This document shows, piece after piece, positions 1 through 9,061 of a stretch of 64,000 bases of DNA. The number at the start of each line of letters is the position of its first letter. Position 1 is the first letter of the stretch. The notes beneath the pieces were generated by a model. It was not told the DNA's origin and made no database searches. It saw only the letters and a program-made list of their open reading frames with translations. Origin of the DNA: Pseudobowmanella zhangzhouensis (GTDB lineage Bacteria; Pseudomonadota; Gammaproteobacteria; Enterobacterales; Alteromonadaceae); NCBI RefSeq assembly GCF_042662685.1, contig NZ_JBHSYO010000005.1, positions 124,001-188,000 of the forward strand, in the 5' to 3' direction. Position numbers and translations under genes: made by a program.

Positions 1-151
1 TGTTGGTCATCTCGGCAAAGGTGTCCACCCCTTGCTGATAGATCCATTTCATTACCTGGTCGGCACGAAACGGCTTCTCACCGATACTGGCGAAATATTC
101 ACGCAGCATGGTGCGGTTCATGTTCAATAAGTTTACTTTAGCTTGCGACAT
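1..151 (-). CDS. rlmN: 23S rRNA (adenine-2503-C2)-methyltransferase RlmN, N-terminal part only
   Basis: Partial gene: the first 50 codons run off the left edge of the window. The translation starts MSQAKVNLLNMNR and contains EKPFRADQVMKWIYQQGVD, the N-terminal helical domain of RlmN, the radical-SAM enzyme that methylates A2503 of 23S rRNA and A37 of some tRNAs. The radical-SAM cysteine motif lies outside the window. A GAGGAAG ribosome-binding site sits directly upstream of the ATG at 151. In many gammaproteobacteria rlmN follows ndk, as here, on the same strand with 137 bp between. The family is recognised from memory of the N-terminal sequence; confidence is high despite truncation. Confidence 0.9.
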   Translation of the reverse strand, partial: MSQAKVNLLNMNRTMLREYFASIGEKPFRADQVMKWIYQQGVDTFAEMTN

Positions 152-242
152 AGCTTCCTCTCTGGCTTAGCCCGACATTTTAACGTGTTTGGCGGCAAAG
201 CCCAACTGGCAATAAGACCACGCGTGGGTGGCTTTTACTCAC

Positions 243-269
243 AAAAAAAGGAGCCGTTCGGCTCCTTTC
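243..269 (-). terminator. Rho-independent terminator after ndk
   Basis: A perfect 7-bp stem GGAGCCG/CGGCTCC (250-265) with a TT loop is followed on the minus strand by a run of seven T. It lies 20 bp beyond the ndk stop and separates ndk from rlmN. Confidence 0.85.
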
Positions 270-288
270 CCTGGATTCGACGAGCGAA

Positions 289-720
289 TTAACGAGTACG
301 TGGGCAAATTTCTTCGTCAGAGAAGAAGTATGCGATTTCACGTGCTGCAGATTCTGGTGCATCAGAACCGTGTACTGCGTTTTCATCGATAGACTCAGCG
401 TAGTCTGCACGCAGTGTACCAGCCAGTGCGTCAGCAGGATTAGTTGCGCCCATGATTTCACGGTTTTTACGCACAGCGTTTTCACCTTCCAGAACCTGAA
501 CCATTACCGGGCCAGACGTCATGAAAGATACCAGTGCGCCGAAGAAAGGACGCTCTTTGTGTTCTGCGTAGAAGCCTTCTGCTTGCTCCTGACTCAGGTG
601 AACCATTTTTGAAGCAACGATTTTCAGGCCAGCAGACTCGAAACGGTTGTAAATTGCACCGATAACATTTTTCGCCACTGCGTCAGGCTTGATGATTGAA
701 AAAGTACGCTCTAAAGCCAT
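289..720 (-). CDS. ndk: Nucleoside diphosphate kinase
   Basis: 143 residues, the usual family length. The enzyme transfers the gamma-phosphate of ATP to nucleoside diphosphates through a phosphohistidine, balancing NTP and dNTP pools in the cytoplasm. The start MALERTFSIIKPDAV and the active-site motif NAVHGSDAPESA, with the catalytic histidine at residue 117, are diagnostic. The gene is closed by its own hairpin terminator and is followed on the same strand by rlmN, a common arrangement. Confidence 0.98.
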   Translation of the reverse strand: MALERTFSIIKPDAVAKNVIGAIYNRFESAGLKIVASKMVHLSQEQAEGFYAEHKERPFFGALVSFMTSGPVMVQVLEGENAVRKNREIMGATNPADALAGTLRADYAESIDENAVHGSDAPESAAREIAYFFSDEEICPRTR

Positions 721-837
721 GTGATAGCTCCCGTAAAATTAGGTTTAAAAAAATTTGGCGGATTATACGCAATGGCACCACGAAACACTACTTTTTGCCG
801 GATAAATCATTAAAAAAACCGCGTTTAGCCGAATAAA

Positions 838-868
838 AACAAAAAAGCCGGTAAAAATACCGGCTTTG
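838..868 (-). terminator. Rho-independent terminator after manB
   Basis: Stem GCCGGTA/TACCGGC (847-864) with an AAAA loop, followed on the minus strand by an extended T-rich run. It ends the manC-manB operon. Confidence 0.8.
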
Positions 869-886
869 TGTAGTAAACAGACTCAA

Positions 887-2269
887 TTATTGGCGTAACA
901 GCGTGAGCAATTCTTCTAATCTCAGCGCAACCAATGCCTGATCGCCGGCACTTTCCACATTTAAGCGCACCACAGGCTCGGTATTTGAGCTGCGCAGGTT
1001 AAAACGCCATTTTCCGTCCGGACCATCGAATTCCATGCCGATACCGTCGGTTTCATCAATTTTGCTGGCTTGTGGGGCATAGGCTGCACGCACCCGTTCG
1101 ATAGCACTTTTAGGGTCGGTCAGCTTGGAATTCACCTCGCCAGAGCTGGGGAAACGGGTAATCCGATCCGCCACCATAGACGACAGCGACTGGTTTTTAA
1201 CGCACATTAACTCGGCCACCAGTAACCATGGGATCATCCCGCTGTCACAGTATGCAAAGTCGCGAAAATAATGGTGGGCACTCATCTCGCCGCCGTACAC
1301 CGCATCTTCGGCGCGCATGCGCTCTTTAATAAAGGCATGGCCGGTTTTTGACATCACCGGTACCCCACCATTGTTTTCAATCATCTCAACCGTGTTCCAG
1401 TATACGCGCGGATCGAAGATGATCTTGGCGCCCGGCTGGTGTTGTAAAAACGCTTCCGCCAACAGGCCCACGATATAATAGCCTTCGATGAATTCGCCAT
1501 TTTCATCAAACAGGAAACAGCGGTCGAAATCACCATCCCAGGCAATGCCCATATGCGCGTTATGCGCTCTGACCGCTTGCGCGGTATCAGCGCGATTCTC
1601 TGGCAATAATGGATTGGGGATGCCATTGGGAAACGTCGGATCAGGCTGGTGATGCACTTTAATAAACTCGACCGGCACATTCAGCGCGGCAAACTGGCGT
1701 TCAATTTCATCCACCACGTGACCCGCTGCGCCATTGCCGGAATTGACCACCAGCTTCATGGGCTTGAGGTTGACCGGTTTAATATAGGTCAGCAGATGCG
1801 CCACATAGTCTGACAGCACATCAACTTGTCGGAGCGAGCCTTTGCGACTTATCGGCTGATTCAACCAGGGCTGCTGTTCAGCCAGCAGCTTGATGTCATT
1901 CAAGCCTGTATCACCCGAGATAGGTTTACTGTGCTCACGCACCAGTTTCATGCCGTTGTAATCGATAGGATTGTGCGACGCAGTCACTTCGATGCCACCA
2001 TCGACATGTAAATGCGAGGTAGCGAAATAAATCTCTTCGGTACCAGCCAGGCCGATATCCAGCACATCGACCCCGGCATCCATCAGGCCGTTAGCTACCG
2101 CTAGCTTTAAGGCTTCGCTGGTTGCACGGGCATCACCACCGACCACGACCTGTTTTGGTTGTAAATGTTCACCAAACGCACGGCCAATGCGGTATGCCAC
2201 GTCTTCATTCAGTTGCGTCCCCAGTTGGCCACGAATGTCATAGGCTTTAAAGCAGCTTAATTCCTGCAT
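887..2269 (-). CDS. manB: Phosphomannomutase / phosphoglucomutase (ManB/CpsG/AlgC family)
   Basis: 460 residues, full length for the alpha-D-phosphohexomutase family. It interconverts mannose-6-phosphate and mannose-1-phosphate through a phosphoserine enzyme, feeding GDP-mannose synthesis for surface polysaccharides. Visible motifs are the phosphoserine loop TASHNP with Ser98, the metal site DGDFDR at 245-250, the sugar-specificity loop GGEMSAHH, and the C-terminal phosphate-binding RSSNTEP. It starts 2 bp after the stop of manC, so the two are translated as one operon. The symbol could equally be cpsG; activity on glucose-phosphates cannot be excluded. Confidence 0.93.
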   Translation of the reverse strand: MQELSCFKAYDIRGQLGTQLNEDVAYRIGRAFGEHLQPKQVVVGGDARATSEALKLAVANGLMDAGVDVLDIGLAGTEEIYFATSHLHVDGGIEVTASHNPIDYNGMKLVREHSKPISGDTGLNDIKLLAEQQPWLNQPISRKGSLRQVDVLSDYVAHLLTYIKPVNLKPMKLVVNSGNGAAGHVVDEIERQFAALNVPVEFIKVHHQPDPTFPNGIPNPLLPENRADTAQAVRAHNAHMGIAWDGDFDRCFLFDENGEFIEGYYIVGLLAEAFLQHQPGAKIIFDPRVYWNTVEMIENNGGVPVMSKTGHAFIKERMRAEDAVYGGEMSAHHYFRDFAYCDSGMIPWLLVAELMCVKNQSLSSMVADRITRFPSSGEVNSKLTDPKSAIERVRAAYAPQASKIDETDGIGMEFDGPDGKWRFNLRSSNTEPVVRLNVESAGDQALVALRLEELLTLLRQ

Positions 2270-2271
2270 GC

Positions 2272-3672
2272 TTAGTCCCTTCCCTGCTGATTAAAACGCA
2301 CTACATCATCCTCACTCAGATAACCACCTGAATGGACTTCGATGACTTTCAGATCCACTTTGCCGACATTTTCAATGCTGTGAGCCACCCCCAGTGGGAT
2401 ATAAGTAGACTGGTTTTCCGTCAATACCTGCTCATTATCCCCCACCACCACCTTGGCGGTGCCAGAGACAACTACCCAATGCTCAGCGCGGTGATAGTGC
2501 ATCTGCTTGGCAATTTTAGCGCCGGGTTTGATGGTGACATTGCGCACCTGATAACGCTCACCTTTATCGATGGCATCCATGCGCCCCCACGGGCGATAAA
2601 CTTCGCGGTGATCGGCCAGTTCTTCGCGTCCTTCCAGTGGGGTGAGGATCTTTTTAATATCCTGCACCTGATCTTTCGCAGCCACCAGTAAGGCATCTTT
2701 GGTGTCGACAATCACCATATCCTGCAAACCTACCGTGGCGATCAAACGATTGGCACCATGGATCAGGGTGTTGTGGGTATTAAAGGTCACCACATCCCCG
2801 TGAAAGGCATTACCCTGATCGTCTTTATTATCGATATCCCAAATCGCTGACCAGGAGCCTACATCACTCCATCCTGCATCTAAGGTGACCATCGCGGCTT
2901 CGGTGGTGCGTTCCATTATCGCGTAATCGACCGAGTCGGATGGCGAGCGTTCAAATGCGGCTTTGTCTACGCGGATAAAGTCCAGATCACTCTGATTGCC
3001 GGCATAAGCCTCTGCACAGGCTTGATACATATCAGGGGCAAATTGCTGTAATGCCTGTAAATACTGGCTGGCGCTGAACATAAACATGCCACTGTTCCAG
3101 CAGTAATCGCCGCTGGCAAGATAGGCAGTGGCGGTGTCCACATCCGGTTTTTCTACAAACTGTGCCACTTCGAAGCCAGCGTCAGCGAGCGCGTTACCCG
3201 CTTTGATGTAGCCATAGCCGGTTTCAGGATGCGTCGGCACAATACCGAAGGTGGTCAGTTTGCCCGATTGCGCCAAGGTCAAGGCACGGGCAACCGACGC
3301 TTCAAATGCAGCGACATCTTCAATCACGTGATCTGCCGCCATCACCAACAACAGTCCGTCGCCCTGACGCGCCTGCACATCCAGTGCAGCTAATGCAATG
3401 GCAGGGGCAGTATTGCGCCCGGCGGGTTCCAGAATAATACGACTATCGCTGCGACCTAATTCTCGCAGTTGCTCCGCAATCAAAAATCGATGGTTTTCGT
3501 TACCAATAATCACCGCGGTATCGGTATCCAGCCCATCGGTGCGCAGCAGGGTTTCCTGCAGCAAACTGTACTTTGAGTTCAATCGTAGAAATTGTTTTGG
3601 ATATTGGCTGCGCGACAAAGGCCACAATCTGGTACCTGAGCCCCCTGCCATAACCACCGGCGTTATTTTCAT
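2272..3672 (-). CDS. manC: Mannose-1-phosphate guanylyltransferase / mannose-6-phosphate isomerase
   Basis: 466 residues, the length of bifunctional type II PMI/GMP enzymes (ManC, CpsB, AlgA). The N-terminal nucleotidyltransferase carries GGSGTRLWPLSR at residues 10-21 and a later FVEKPD motif; the C-terminal third is a cupin (YRPWG near 360, MHYHRAEHW) typical of the isomerase part. It makes GDP-mannose from the product of the adjacent manB. The pair forms a two-gene operon transcribed leftward. No glycosyltransferases lie nearby, so the polysaccharide supplied is not visible here. Confidence 0.94.
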   Translation of the reverse strand: MKITPVVMAGGSGTRLWPLSRSQYPKQFLRLNSKYSLLQETLLRTDGLDTDTAVIIGNENHRFLIAEQLRELGRSDSRIILEPAGRNTAPAIALAALDVQARQGDGLLLVMAADHVIEDVAAFEASVARALTLAQSGKLTTFGIVPTHPETGYGYIKAGNALADAGFEVAQFVEKPDVDTATAYLASGDYCWNSGMFMFSASQYLQALQQFAPDMYQACAEAYAGNQSDLDFIRVDKAAFERSPSDSVDYAIMERTTEAAMVTLDAGWSDVGSWSAIWDIDNKDDQGNAFHGDVVTFNTHNTLIHGANRLIATVGLQDMVIVDTKDALLVAAKDQVQDIKKILTPLEGREELADHREVYRPWGRMDAIDKGERYQVRNVTIKPGAKIAKQMHYHRAEHWVVVSGTAKVVVGDNEQVLTENQSTYIPLGVAHSIENVGKVDLKVIEVHSGGYLSEDDVVRFNQQGRD

Positions 3673-3819
3673 GTTGTTTTACCTTTCCATCGGTTTGCGC
3701 CGATTCTACCGTTTTTTTAATGATGTCCAAATGCTAATAGGGTAAAACCTTAGCACTGAACTAAAATAGAGATCCCGCAGGAGTGATTTACGGGTCCATC
3801 AATTACCAAGGAGGAAGTA

Positions 3820-4128
3820 ATGAAAAAGTCGATTTTATCTGCCTTAATCCTGACTGCCGCACTGACCACTAACGCCTATGCTGTTGTGCAAGACAAGCAA
3901 GCTGGCAAAGCGATGGCCATGCCCCAGCAACAGTTGCAGATGGTCAATATTAATACGGCCACTGAAGAGCAGCTGGCTGCTTTACCCGGCATAGGCAAAA
4001 AGAAAGCCGCCGCCATTGTGGCCTATCGCAACGAGCACGGCGCATTTAAGTCCGTCGATGAGTTGCAAAATGTCAGTGGCGTTGGCAAAGCATCGATGAA
4101 AGCGTTAGAAGGAAAAATAGGCATTTAA
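3820..4128 (+). CDS. ComEA-family helix-hairpin-helix protein, exported
   Basis: 102 residues. A signal peptide (MKKSILSALIL...TNAYA) is followed by a short linker and a ComEA-type tandem helix-hairpin-helix: VNINTATEEQLAALPGIG, then AYRNEHGAFKSVDEL and VSGVGKASM. Such proteins bind double-stranded DNA in the periplasm and pull it inward during transformation in naturally competent bacteria; whether this organism is competent cannot be judged here. A strong AGGAGG ribosome-binding site precedes the ATG. Single gene with a bidirectional terminator shared with the convergent RND gene. Confidence 0.88.
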   Translation: MKKSILSALILTAALTTNAYAVVQDKQAGKAMAMPQQQLQMVNINTATEEQLAALPGIGKKKAAAIVAYRNEHGAFKSVDELQNVSGVGKASMKALEGKIGI

Positions 4129-4137
4129 CGCTGTCCA

Positions 4138-4168
4138 ACAAAAAGCCCCGCATAGCGGGGCTTTTTTT
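4138..4168. terminator. Bidirectional terminator between comEA-like gene and RND permease
   Basis: Stem GCCCCGC/GCGGGGC (4145-4161) with an ATA loop, flanked by seven A on one side and seven T on the other, so it can end transcription from both convergent genes. Confidence 0.85.
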
Positions 4169-4180
4169 ACATCAAAGGCC

Positions 4181-7100
4181 TTATTTCATCACGACCGGCT
4201 GAACCTCAGCATTAACACTGGCCGATTTCTTGCCGCGGAAGGTCTTTTTAATGTCCGCCAGCATCATGTACAACGCCGGGATCAGGAACAGCGTAATCAC
4301 TGTTGCAAACAAGATACCGAACGCCAGTGAGATAGCCATTGGAATAACCGCCTGTGCTTGCAAGCTCTTCTCAAACAACACGATAGGTGCTAAGCCCATA
4401 AAGGTCGTCAGAGACGTCAGGATAATAGGGCGGAATCGCTCCGCACCCGATTGCATCACCGCATCGAGCAATGACAAGCCTTCTTCCCGCGCACGGTTAA
4501 CAAAGTCGACCAGAATCAGGCTGTCGTTTACCACCACCCCAGTCAACGCAATGATGCCGCAGAATGACAGCACACTGACCGGATGCCCCAGCAACAGGTG
4601 GCCAAAGATCGCACCGACCATGCCAAATGGGATCACCGACATAATAATCAGTGGCTGGCTATAGGATTTCAGTGGGATCGCCAACAGGGCATAAATTGCA
4701 AACAGCGCGAAGCCAAATCCTTTGAGTAAACCAATACCGGCTTCCTGTTGCTCGCGGGAGTTACCCTCCAGCTTGACTTCTACGCTGGGATAGCGCGCCA
4801 GTAAATCCGGGACAAATTCTTTGCTAACCGTATTAGCCACTTCATTAGCATCGATTTTATTTTTATCCGCTTTGGCGGTAATGGTGATGGAACGCTGACC
4901 ATTGCTGCGGATAATTGCACCATAGCCTTCCGCCAGCTCGATATCTGCCACCTCAGAGAAGGGTACTTCATCCCCATTAGGCGTGCGTATCCGCATGGTT
5001 TCAAGATTACCAATCGAGGAGCGCTCGGCTTTTGGATAGCGCACCATGACTTTCACTTCTTCGTCACCACGCTGGATACGTTGCGCCTCGGCGCCATAAA
5101 ATCCATAGCGTACCTGACGTGCCAATGCATCCAGACTTAATCCCAGCACCTCGGCCTGTGGCTTAATCTTAAGACGGATCTCGTCACTACCGCCGGCAAA
5201 GCTGTCATTCACATCTGCCACCCCATCAAAGGTAGCTAAATGGGCTTTCAGTTCGTCGGCAGCCTGTTTCAGTTCATCCAGATTTTCGCTGGTAAACTGG
5301 AAGGAAATGTCGGCACCACCGCCCGGACCACCCGCAGAGCCAATGTTGACGGTTTTGACGCCAGGTAACTCAGGTAATTGTTTACGCCACTGCTCGGCAA
5401 TACCGTCGGTATTTATTTCGCGCGTTTCGCCTTTGGTTAATTCGATAAAGATCGCGCCACCTGTGGTGCCCTGATCAAAGGCAACAGAGTGCTTAATCAC
5501 GCCCTCGCCGTATTGCTCGGCGATTTCCTGATCCATGCGATACATGGCTTGCAGCAGTTCATCCAGCGCTTTATCCCGCTGATTAATGGACGAACCCGGC
5601 TGCAACTCAACCGATGCACGCATAAAGTCGCTGGGAATATCCGGGAAGAAGCGGAACTGCACGAAACCACCACCAAACAAACCGATGGTGAGCAATACCG
5701 CAGCAATAAATGACGCAAACGTGGTCATGCGATTGCGTAAACATGCAGCCAACGCTGGTTGATAATATTTAGCGATAAAGACTTTGATCCCTTCGCTGAA
5801 GATGTCGCGGAACTTCTGCAGGCTATTGGCCTTGGCTGGATCATACGGTTCATCGCGCATGTGCACTAAGTGCGCAGGCAGGATCAGCTTGGATTCAATC
5901 AGCGAGAAGATCAGACACAGAATCACCACCCAGGCGATGGTTTTCCACAAGATTGCAAACGGACCGGTCACCATCAGCATAGGCACGAACGCTGCAATCG
6001 TGGTCAACACGCCAAACGTAGCCGGCATAGACACTCGCTTAACGCCGGCAATCACCGCATCGGTACTGTGTCCCTTGCGGCCGATCTCGGAATAGGCGGA
6101 TTCACCCATAATAATCGCATCGTCAACCACAATCCCCAGCACCAGGATAAACCCAAACAAGCTGATCATGTTGATAGACAAGCCGAACATATCCATCGGC
6201 ATCAGGAACAGCGTACCGAGGAAACACACCGGCAGGCCCATCATTACCCAAAACGCCAGGCGGATTTTCAAGAACAAGGATAACACCAGGAAAACCAGCA
6301 CCGCCCCCTGCGCCATGTTCCACAGCATCATATTCAGACGGCCTGCCAAATAGTAGGAACTGTCGCCCCAGCTATCCAACTTCAGGTGTTCCGGTACCGA
6401 ATCAGCCTTTTTCTTGAGGTAAGCATTAACTTCTTTGGAAATCTCCAACGCGTTTTGATCGCCGACCGCCTGCACACGTAAGTTGACCGCAGGCTTGCCG
6501 TTGAACAACGCAAAGTTGTCATCTTCCACAAAGCCATCACGCACAGTAGCGATGTCGCCAAGTTTCAGGCGGGTACCATCAGGACGCGTTAACAGTACAA
6601 GCTGCTCAAAGTCCTGACGGTTATATGCCTGTCCTTTGGCACGCAGCAAAATATCGCCGTTCTTAGAACGAATAGACCCACCCGGGATATCGATGGAAGA
6701 ACGACGCACCGCACGCACCATCTCATCAAACGTCAGGTTATATTCCTGCAGACGCGACTCAGAGATCTCAATTGATACTTCGTAATCACGGATGCCCACC
6801 ACCTGTACCTGAGAGATACCATGTAAATTGGCAATCTCATCACGCACGGACTTGGCATATTCTTTCAGTTCACGCTCAGTGGCTTCCCCATAGACTGCCA
6901 CCCACAGCACGTCCTGAGTCATTTTCTGGCGGTATACCACCGGCTTTTCGGTGTTTTCCGGCATGGTGGGAATTGCATCCACCTGTACCTTCACTTCATC
7001 CAGCAACAACTGTGGATCATAGTCGTCCTCGACTTCGATCATCACCGTTGCCATACCTTCACGCGCGGTAGAGGTGATGCGCTTGATGCCTTCGAGGTTT

Positions 7101-7336
7101 TCTATCGCTTCTTCAATCTTAAGAACAACACCCTCCTCCACTTCCTGTGGCGCCGCGCCTAAATAAGGGACACGGATCATGATGTTGTTCAGTTCAAATG
7201 TGGGAAATACCTGTTTGTGAATACTGAATGCGGCAAACACACCGCCCACCAGCAATATCCACATCAACAGGTTGGCCGCCACGCTATTGCGGGCAAACCA
7301 GGCAATCATGCCCTTATGGGTGTCGATATGATGCAT
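4181..7336 (-). CDS. RND efflux permease (inner membrane), VexH-like
   Basis: 1051 residues, the usual length of RND drug/proton antiporters. The N-terminal cytoplasmic helix and first membrane segment (WFARNSVAANLLMWILLVGG), two large periplasmic loops, and the TM4 motif LGIVVDDAIIMGE with paired aspartates for proton relay are visible; the C-terminal block has GVVVNDSLILVDFVN. The sequence style (FPTFELNNIMIRVPY, GAAPQEVEEGVV) differs from classical AcrB and fits the VexH/HAE-like branch. Its start overlaps the stop of the membrane-fusion gene by one base (TGATG), so the two are coupled. No outer-membrane TolC partner is encoded here; substrate unknown. Confidence 0.92.
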   Translation of the reverse strand: MHHIDTHKGMIAWFARNSVAANLLMWILLVGGVFAAFSIHKQVFPTFELNNIMIRVPYLGAAPQEVEEGVVLKIEEAIENLEGIKRITSTAREGMATVMIEVEDDYDPQLLLDEVKVQVDAIPTMPENTEKPVVYRQKMTQDVLWVAVYGEATERELKEYAKSVRDEIANLHGISQVQVVGIRDYEVSIEISESRLQEYNLTFDEMVRAVRRSSIDIPGGSIRSKNGDILLRAKGQAYNRQDFEQLVLLTRPDGTRLKLGDIATVRDGFVEDDNFALFNGKPAVNLRVQAVGDQNALEISKEVNAYLKKKADSVPEHLKLDSWGDSSYYLAGRLNMMLWNMAQGAVLVFLVLSLFLKIRLAFWVMMGLPVCFLGTLFLMPMDMFGLSINMISLFGFILVLGIVVDDAIIMGESAYSEIGRKGHSTDAVIAGVKRVSMPATFGVLTTIAAFVPMLMVTGPFAILWKTIAWVVILCLIFSLIESKLILPAHLVHMRDEPYDPAKANSLQKFRDIFSEGIKVFIAKYYQPALAACLRNRMTTFASFIAAVLLTIGLFGGGFVQFRFFPDIPSDFMRASVELQPGSSINQRDKALDELLQAMYRMDQEIAEQYGEGVIKHSVAFDQGTTGGAIFIELTKGETREINTDGIAEQWRKQLPELPGVKTVNIGSAGGPGGGADISFQFTSENLDELKQAADELKAHLATFDGVADVNDSFAGGSDEIRLKIKPQAEVLGLSLDALARQVRYGFYGAEAQRIQRGDEEVKVMVRYPKAERSSIGNLETMRIRTPNGDEVPFSEVADIELAEGYGAIIRSNGQRSITITAKADKNKIDANEVANTVSKEFVPDLLARYPSVEVKLEGNSREQQEAGIGLLKGFGFALFAIYALLAIPLKSYSQPLIIMSVIPFGMVGAIFGHLLLGHPVSVLSFCGIIALTGVVVNDSLILVDFVNRAREEGLSLLDAVMQSGAERFRPIILTSLTTFMGLAPIVLFEKSLQAQAVIPMAISLAFGILFATVITLFLIPALYMMLADIKKTFRGKKSASVNAEVQPVVMK

Positions 7337-8535
7337 CAGTTGACTCCCTTACTGGCCAGTTCAACCTGTTCTTCATTGTCATCTTTTACTTTATCTGACG
7401 GCAGGCGCAGTGCCATGCCATCCACAGCGTTTGGTACAGCCGAGGTAATAATCAGTTCACCCGGTTGCACGCCGCTGCTGATATAAGCGTTGTCTTCATC
7501 GCTGCGCAGAATATCGACTTCGCGAATCATCAGCTTACGGGTAGCATCCGTCACCAAAAGCGTTCCGTCCATACGCACCACATGACGCGGCACCACCACC
7601 ACGTCCTGCGCAGCACTACCGGTAATAGTGGCATTGACAAAACGGCCGAATTGAATCGGGGTTTGCTGTGTTTGCTCGTTGCGGGCATAAGGGTCTCTAA
7701 GTTCAGCTACCACATAGATTACACGGCTAGACTGATCGACCACGCCTTCATTGCGCACCAGTTCAGCCTGCCATTGATGAGCTTTTCCAGCCACACGCGC
7801 AGTCAGAGTGACGGGAATTGACTGACCTTCACTGCGCTGCTGTAAATAGGCCAATTCATTATCACTCAGTGGCAAACGCACTTCCGCGATATCTGTTGCA
7901 TACAACACACCCATTTGGCTGCCCATGCCAACAAACTGACCGATGTCGACATTTTTACTTTTCACCAGGCCATCAAACGGCGCGCGAATAGTGGTACGTT
8001 CCAGATTGCGTTGGGCACGCTCATATTGCGCCTTGGCAGCGCGCAGGTTTGCCTGCGCTGTGGCCAGTTGCGGCTTACGTAAACCCAGTTCAGGCGCTAC
8101 CGAGGATTTAACCGTTTTCCATTCTTCTGCGGCAACTTTGCCGCGGGCGATTTCTTCCTGCAGCGCGGCTTCAACCCTCGCCAGTTCAGCTTCAGCCAGT
8201 TTAAGGTCGGTGATGTAATCTGCTTGTTCTAGCTGTACCAGCACATCGCCTTGCTTGAAAAAACCGCCTTCAATAAATTGTGGTGCAACTTCCAATACCC
8301 GCGCACTCACCTGCGAAACCAGATTGGTTTCAACTTTTGGTAACAGCGTCCCTTGCGATGGCACGACAAACTGCACATCACGCTTTTCTACCAGCATGGT
8401 ATTCACCAAAAAGCCTTTGTCGGGCTCGGATTTCTTCTCTGGTGGCTGTTTCGACATAATCATAATGGCCATCACCGCGATGGCGCCTAGCAATATCAAA
8501 ACAGGGAGTGCAACTTTTAGCGGGTTCGATTTCAT
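7336..8535 (-). CDS. RND efflux periplasmic adaptor (membrane fusion protein)
   Basis: 399 residues. An N-terminal membrane anchor (VALPVLILLGAIAVMAIMIM) is followed by a biotinyl-lipoyl half-motif, a coiled-coil hairpin (about residues 105-185, rich in A, E, L and R), the second lipoyl half (RTTIRAPFDGLVKSKNVDIGQ), and beta-barrel domains. This is the HlyD/AcrA architecture linking an RND permease to an outer-membrane channel. First gene of a two-gene operon; it overlaps the downstream permease by one base. No repressor gene is adjacent, unlike many drug pumps. Confidence 0.92.
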   Translation of the reverse strand: MKSNPLKVALPVLILLGAIAVMAIMIMSKQPPEKKSEPDKGFLVNTMLVEKRDVQFVVPSQGTLLPKVETNLVSQVSARVLEVAPQFIEGGFFKQGDVLVQLEQADYITDLKLAEAELARVEAALQEEIARGKVAAEEWKTVKSSVAPELGLRKPQLATAQANLRAAKAQYERAQRNLERTTIRAPFDGLVKSKNVDIGQFVGMGSQMGVLYATDIAEVRLPLSDNELAYLQQRSEGQSIPVTLTARVAGKAHQWQAELVRNEGVVDQSSRVIYVVAELRDPYARNEQTQQTPIQFGRFVNATITGSAAQDVVVVPRHVVRMDGTLLVTDATRKLMIREVDILRSDEDNAYISSGVQPGELIITSAVPNAVDGMALRLPSDKVKDDNEEQVELASKGVN

Positions 8536-8732
8536 AACGACTTCAAAATTCAGGCAAAAATGGACAGGCTAAGTGTACGGATTCACAACGCAAATTGCGC
8601 GCTTCAATCTGTTAAATTTTGTGTCTGCGCCAACATAGTTATCTATTTATATACGCAGGTATTTATTCAGCGACTTTTATGACTGGTTAAATTACGTACT
8701 ATCACGCTATCTGAATTTGGAAGTGAGTAAAA

Positions 8733-9020
8733 ATGATGCGTAATAAAGTTTTGATGCTTTGTTTAGTTGCAGCTGGATTTACCAGTGCTGCGCAGGCGTC
8801 GCCGTTACAGTCAAATTGCATGACAACACTCCCAACCGCAGCCAAATTGTCCACGCGCGGCGTAACACCTGAAGTGTCACACACGCTCGCTACTCAGAAT
8901 AATCATGTTTTGTGTCATGAAGTCCCCAAGGCCCTGTTGGCAAAGCTCGCAGAAGCCAAACCGGTGAACTTACAATCTGAGTCGACACGGCAAGCATTGA
9001 TTGTCCGAAACGGAAAATAA
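8733..9020 (+). CDS. Small exported protein of unknown function
   Basis: 95 residues. The first 23 residues form a clear signal peptide ending AAQAS; the mature part of about 72 residues has two cysteines (in QSNCMTT and HVLCHEV), compatible with one periplasmic disulfide. I do not recognise the family. A GGAAG ribosome-binding site lies upstream of the first of two ATGs, and a strong bidirectional hairpin follows the stop. It stands alone between the divergent RND operon and the convergent sigma-factor operon. Coding is likely from the signal peptide, ribosome site and terminator; the function cannot be inferred. Confidence 0.7.
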   Translation: MMRNKVLMLCLVAAGFTSAAQASPLQSNCMTTLPTAAKLSTRGVTPEVSHTLATQNNHVLCHEVPKALLAKLAEAKPVNLQSESTRQALIVRNGK

Positions 9021-9048
9021 AAAACGCGCCAAGGCGCGTTTTTTTTAT
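9020..9048. terminator. Bidirectional terminator
   Basis: Stem AACGCGCC/GGCGCGTT (9023-9040) with an AA loop, flanked by A and T runs. It serves the small exported gene on the plus strand and the coiled-coil gene on the minus strand. Confidence 0.85.
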
Positions 9049-9061
9049 TATCTGTGTTAAA

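Noticed and set aside
4230..6353. Many long open frames opposite the RND permease gene
   Set aside because: They are antisense shadows of a high-codon-bias gene, without ribosome sites or recognisable products. Similar shadows occur opposite rpoD, the TonB-dependent receptor and the S9 peptidase.
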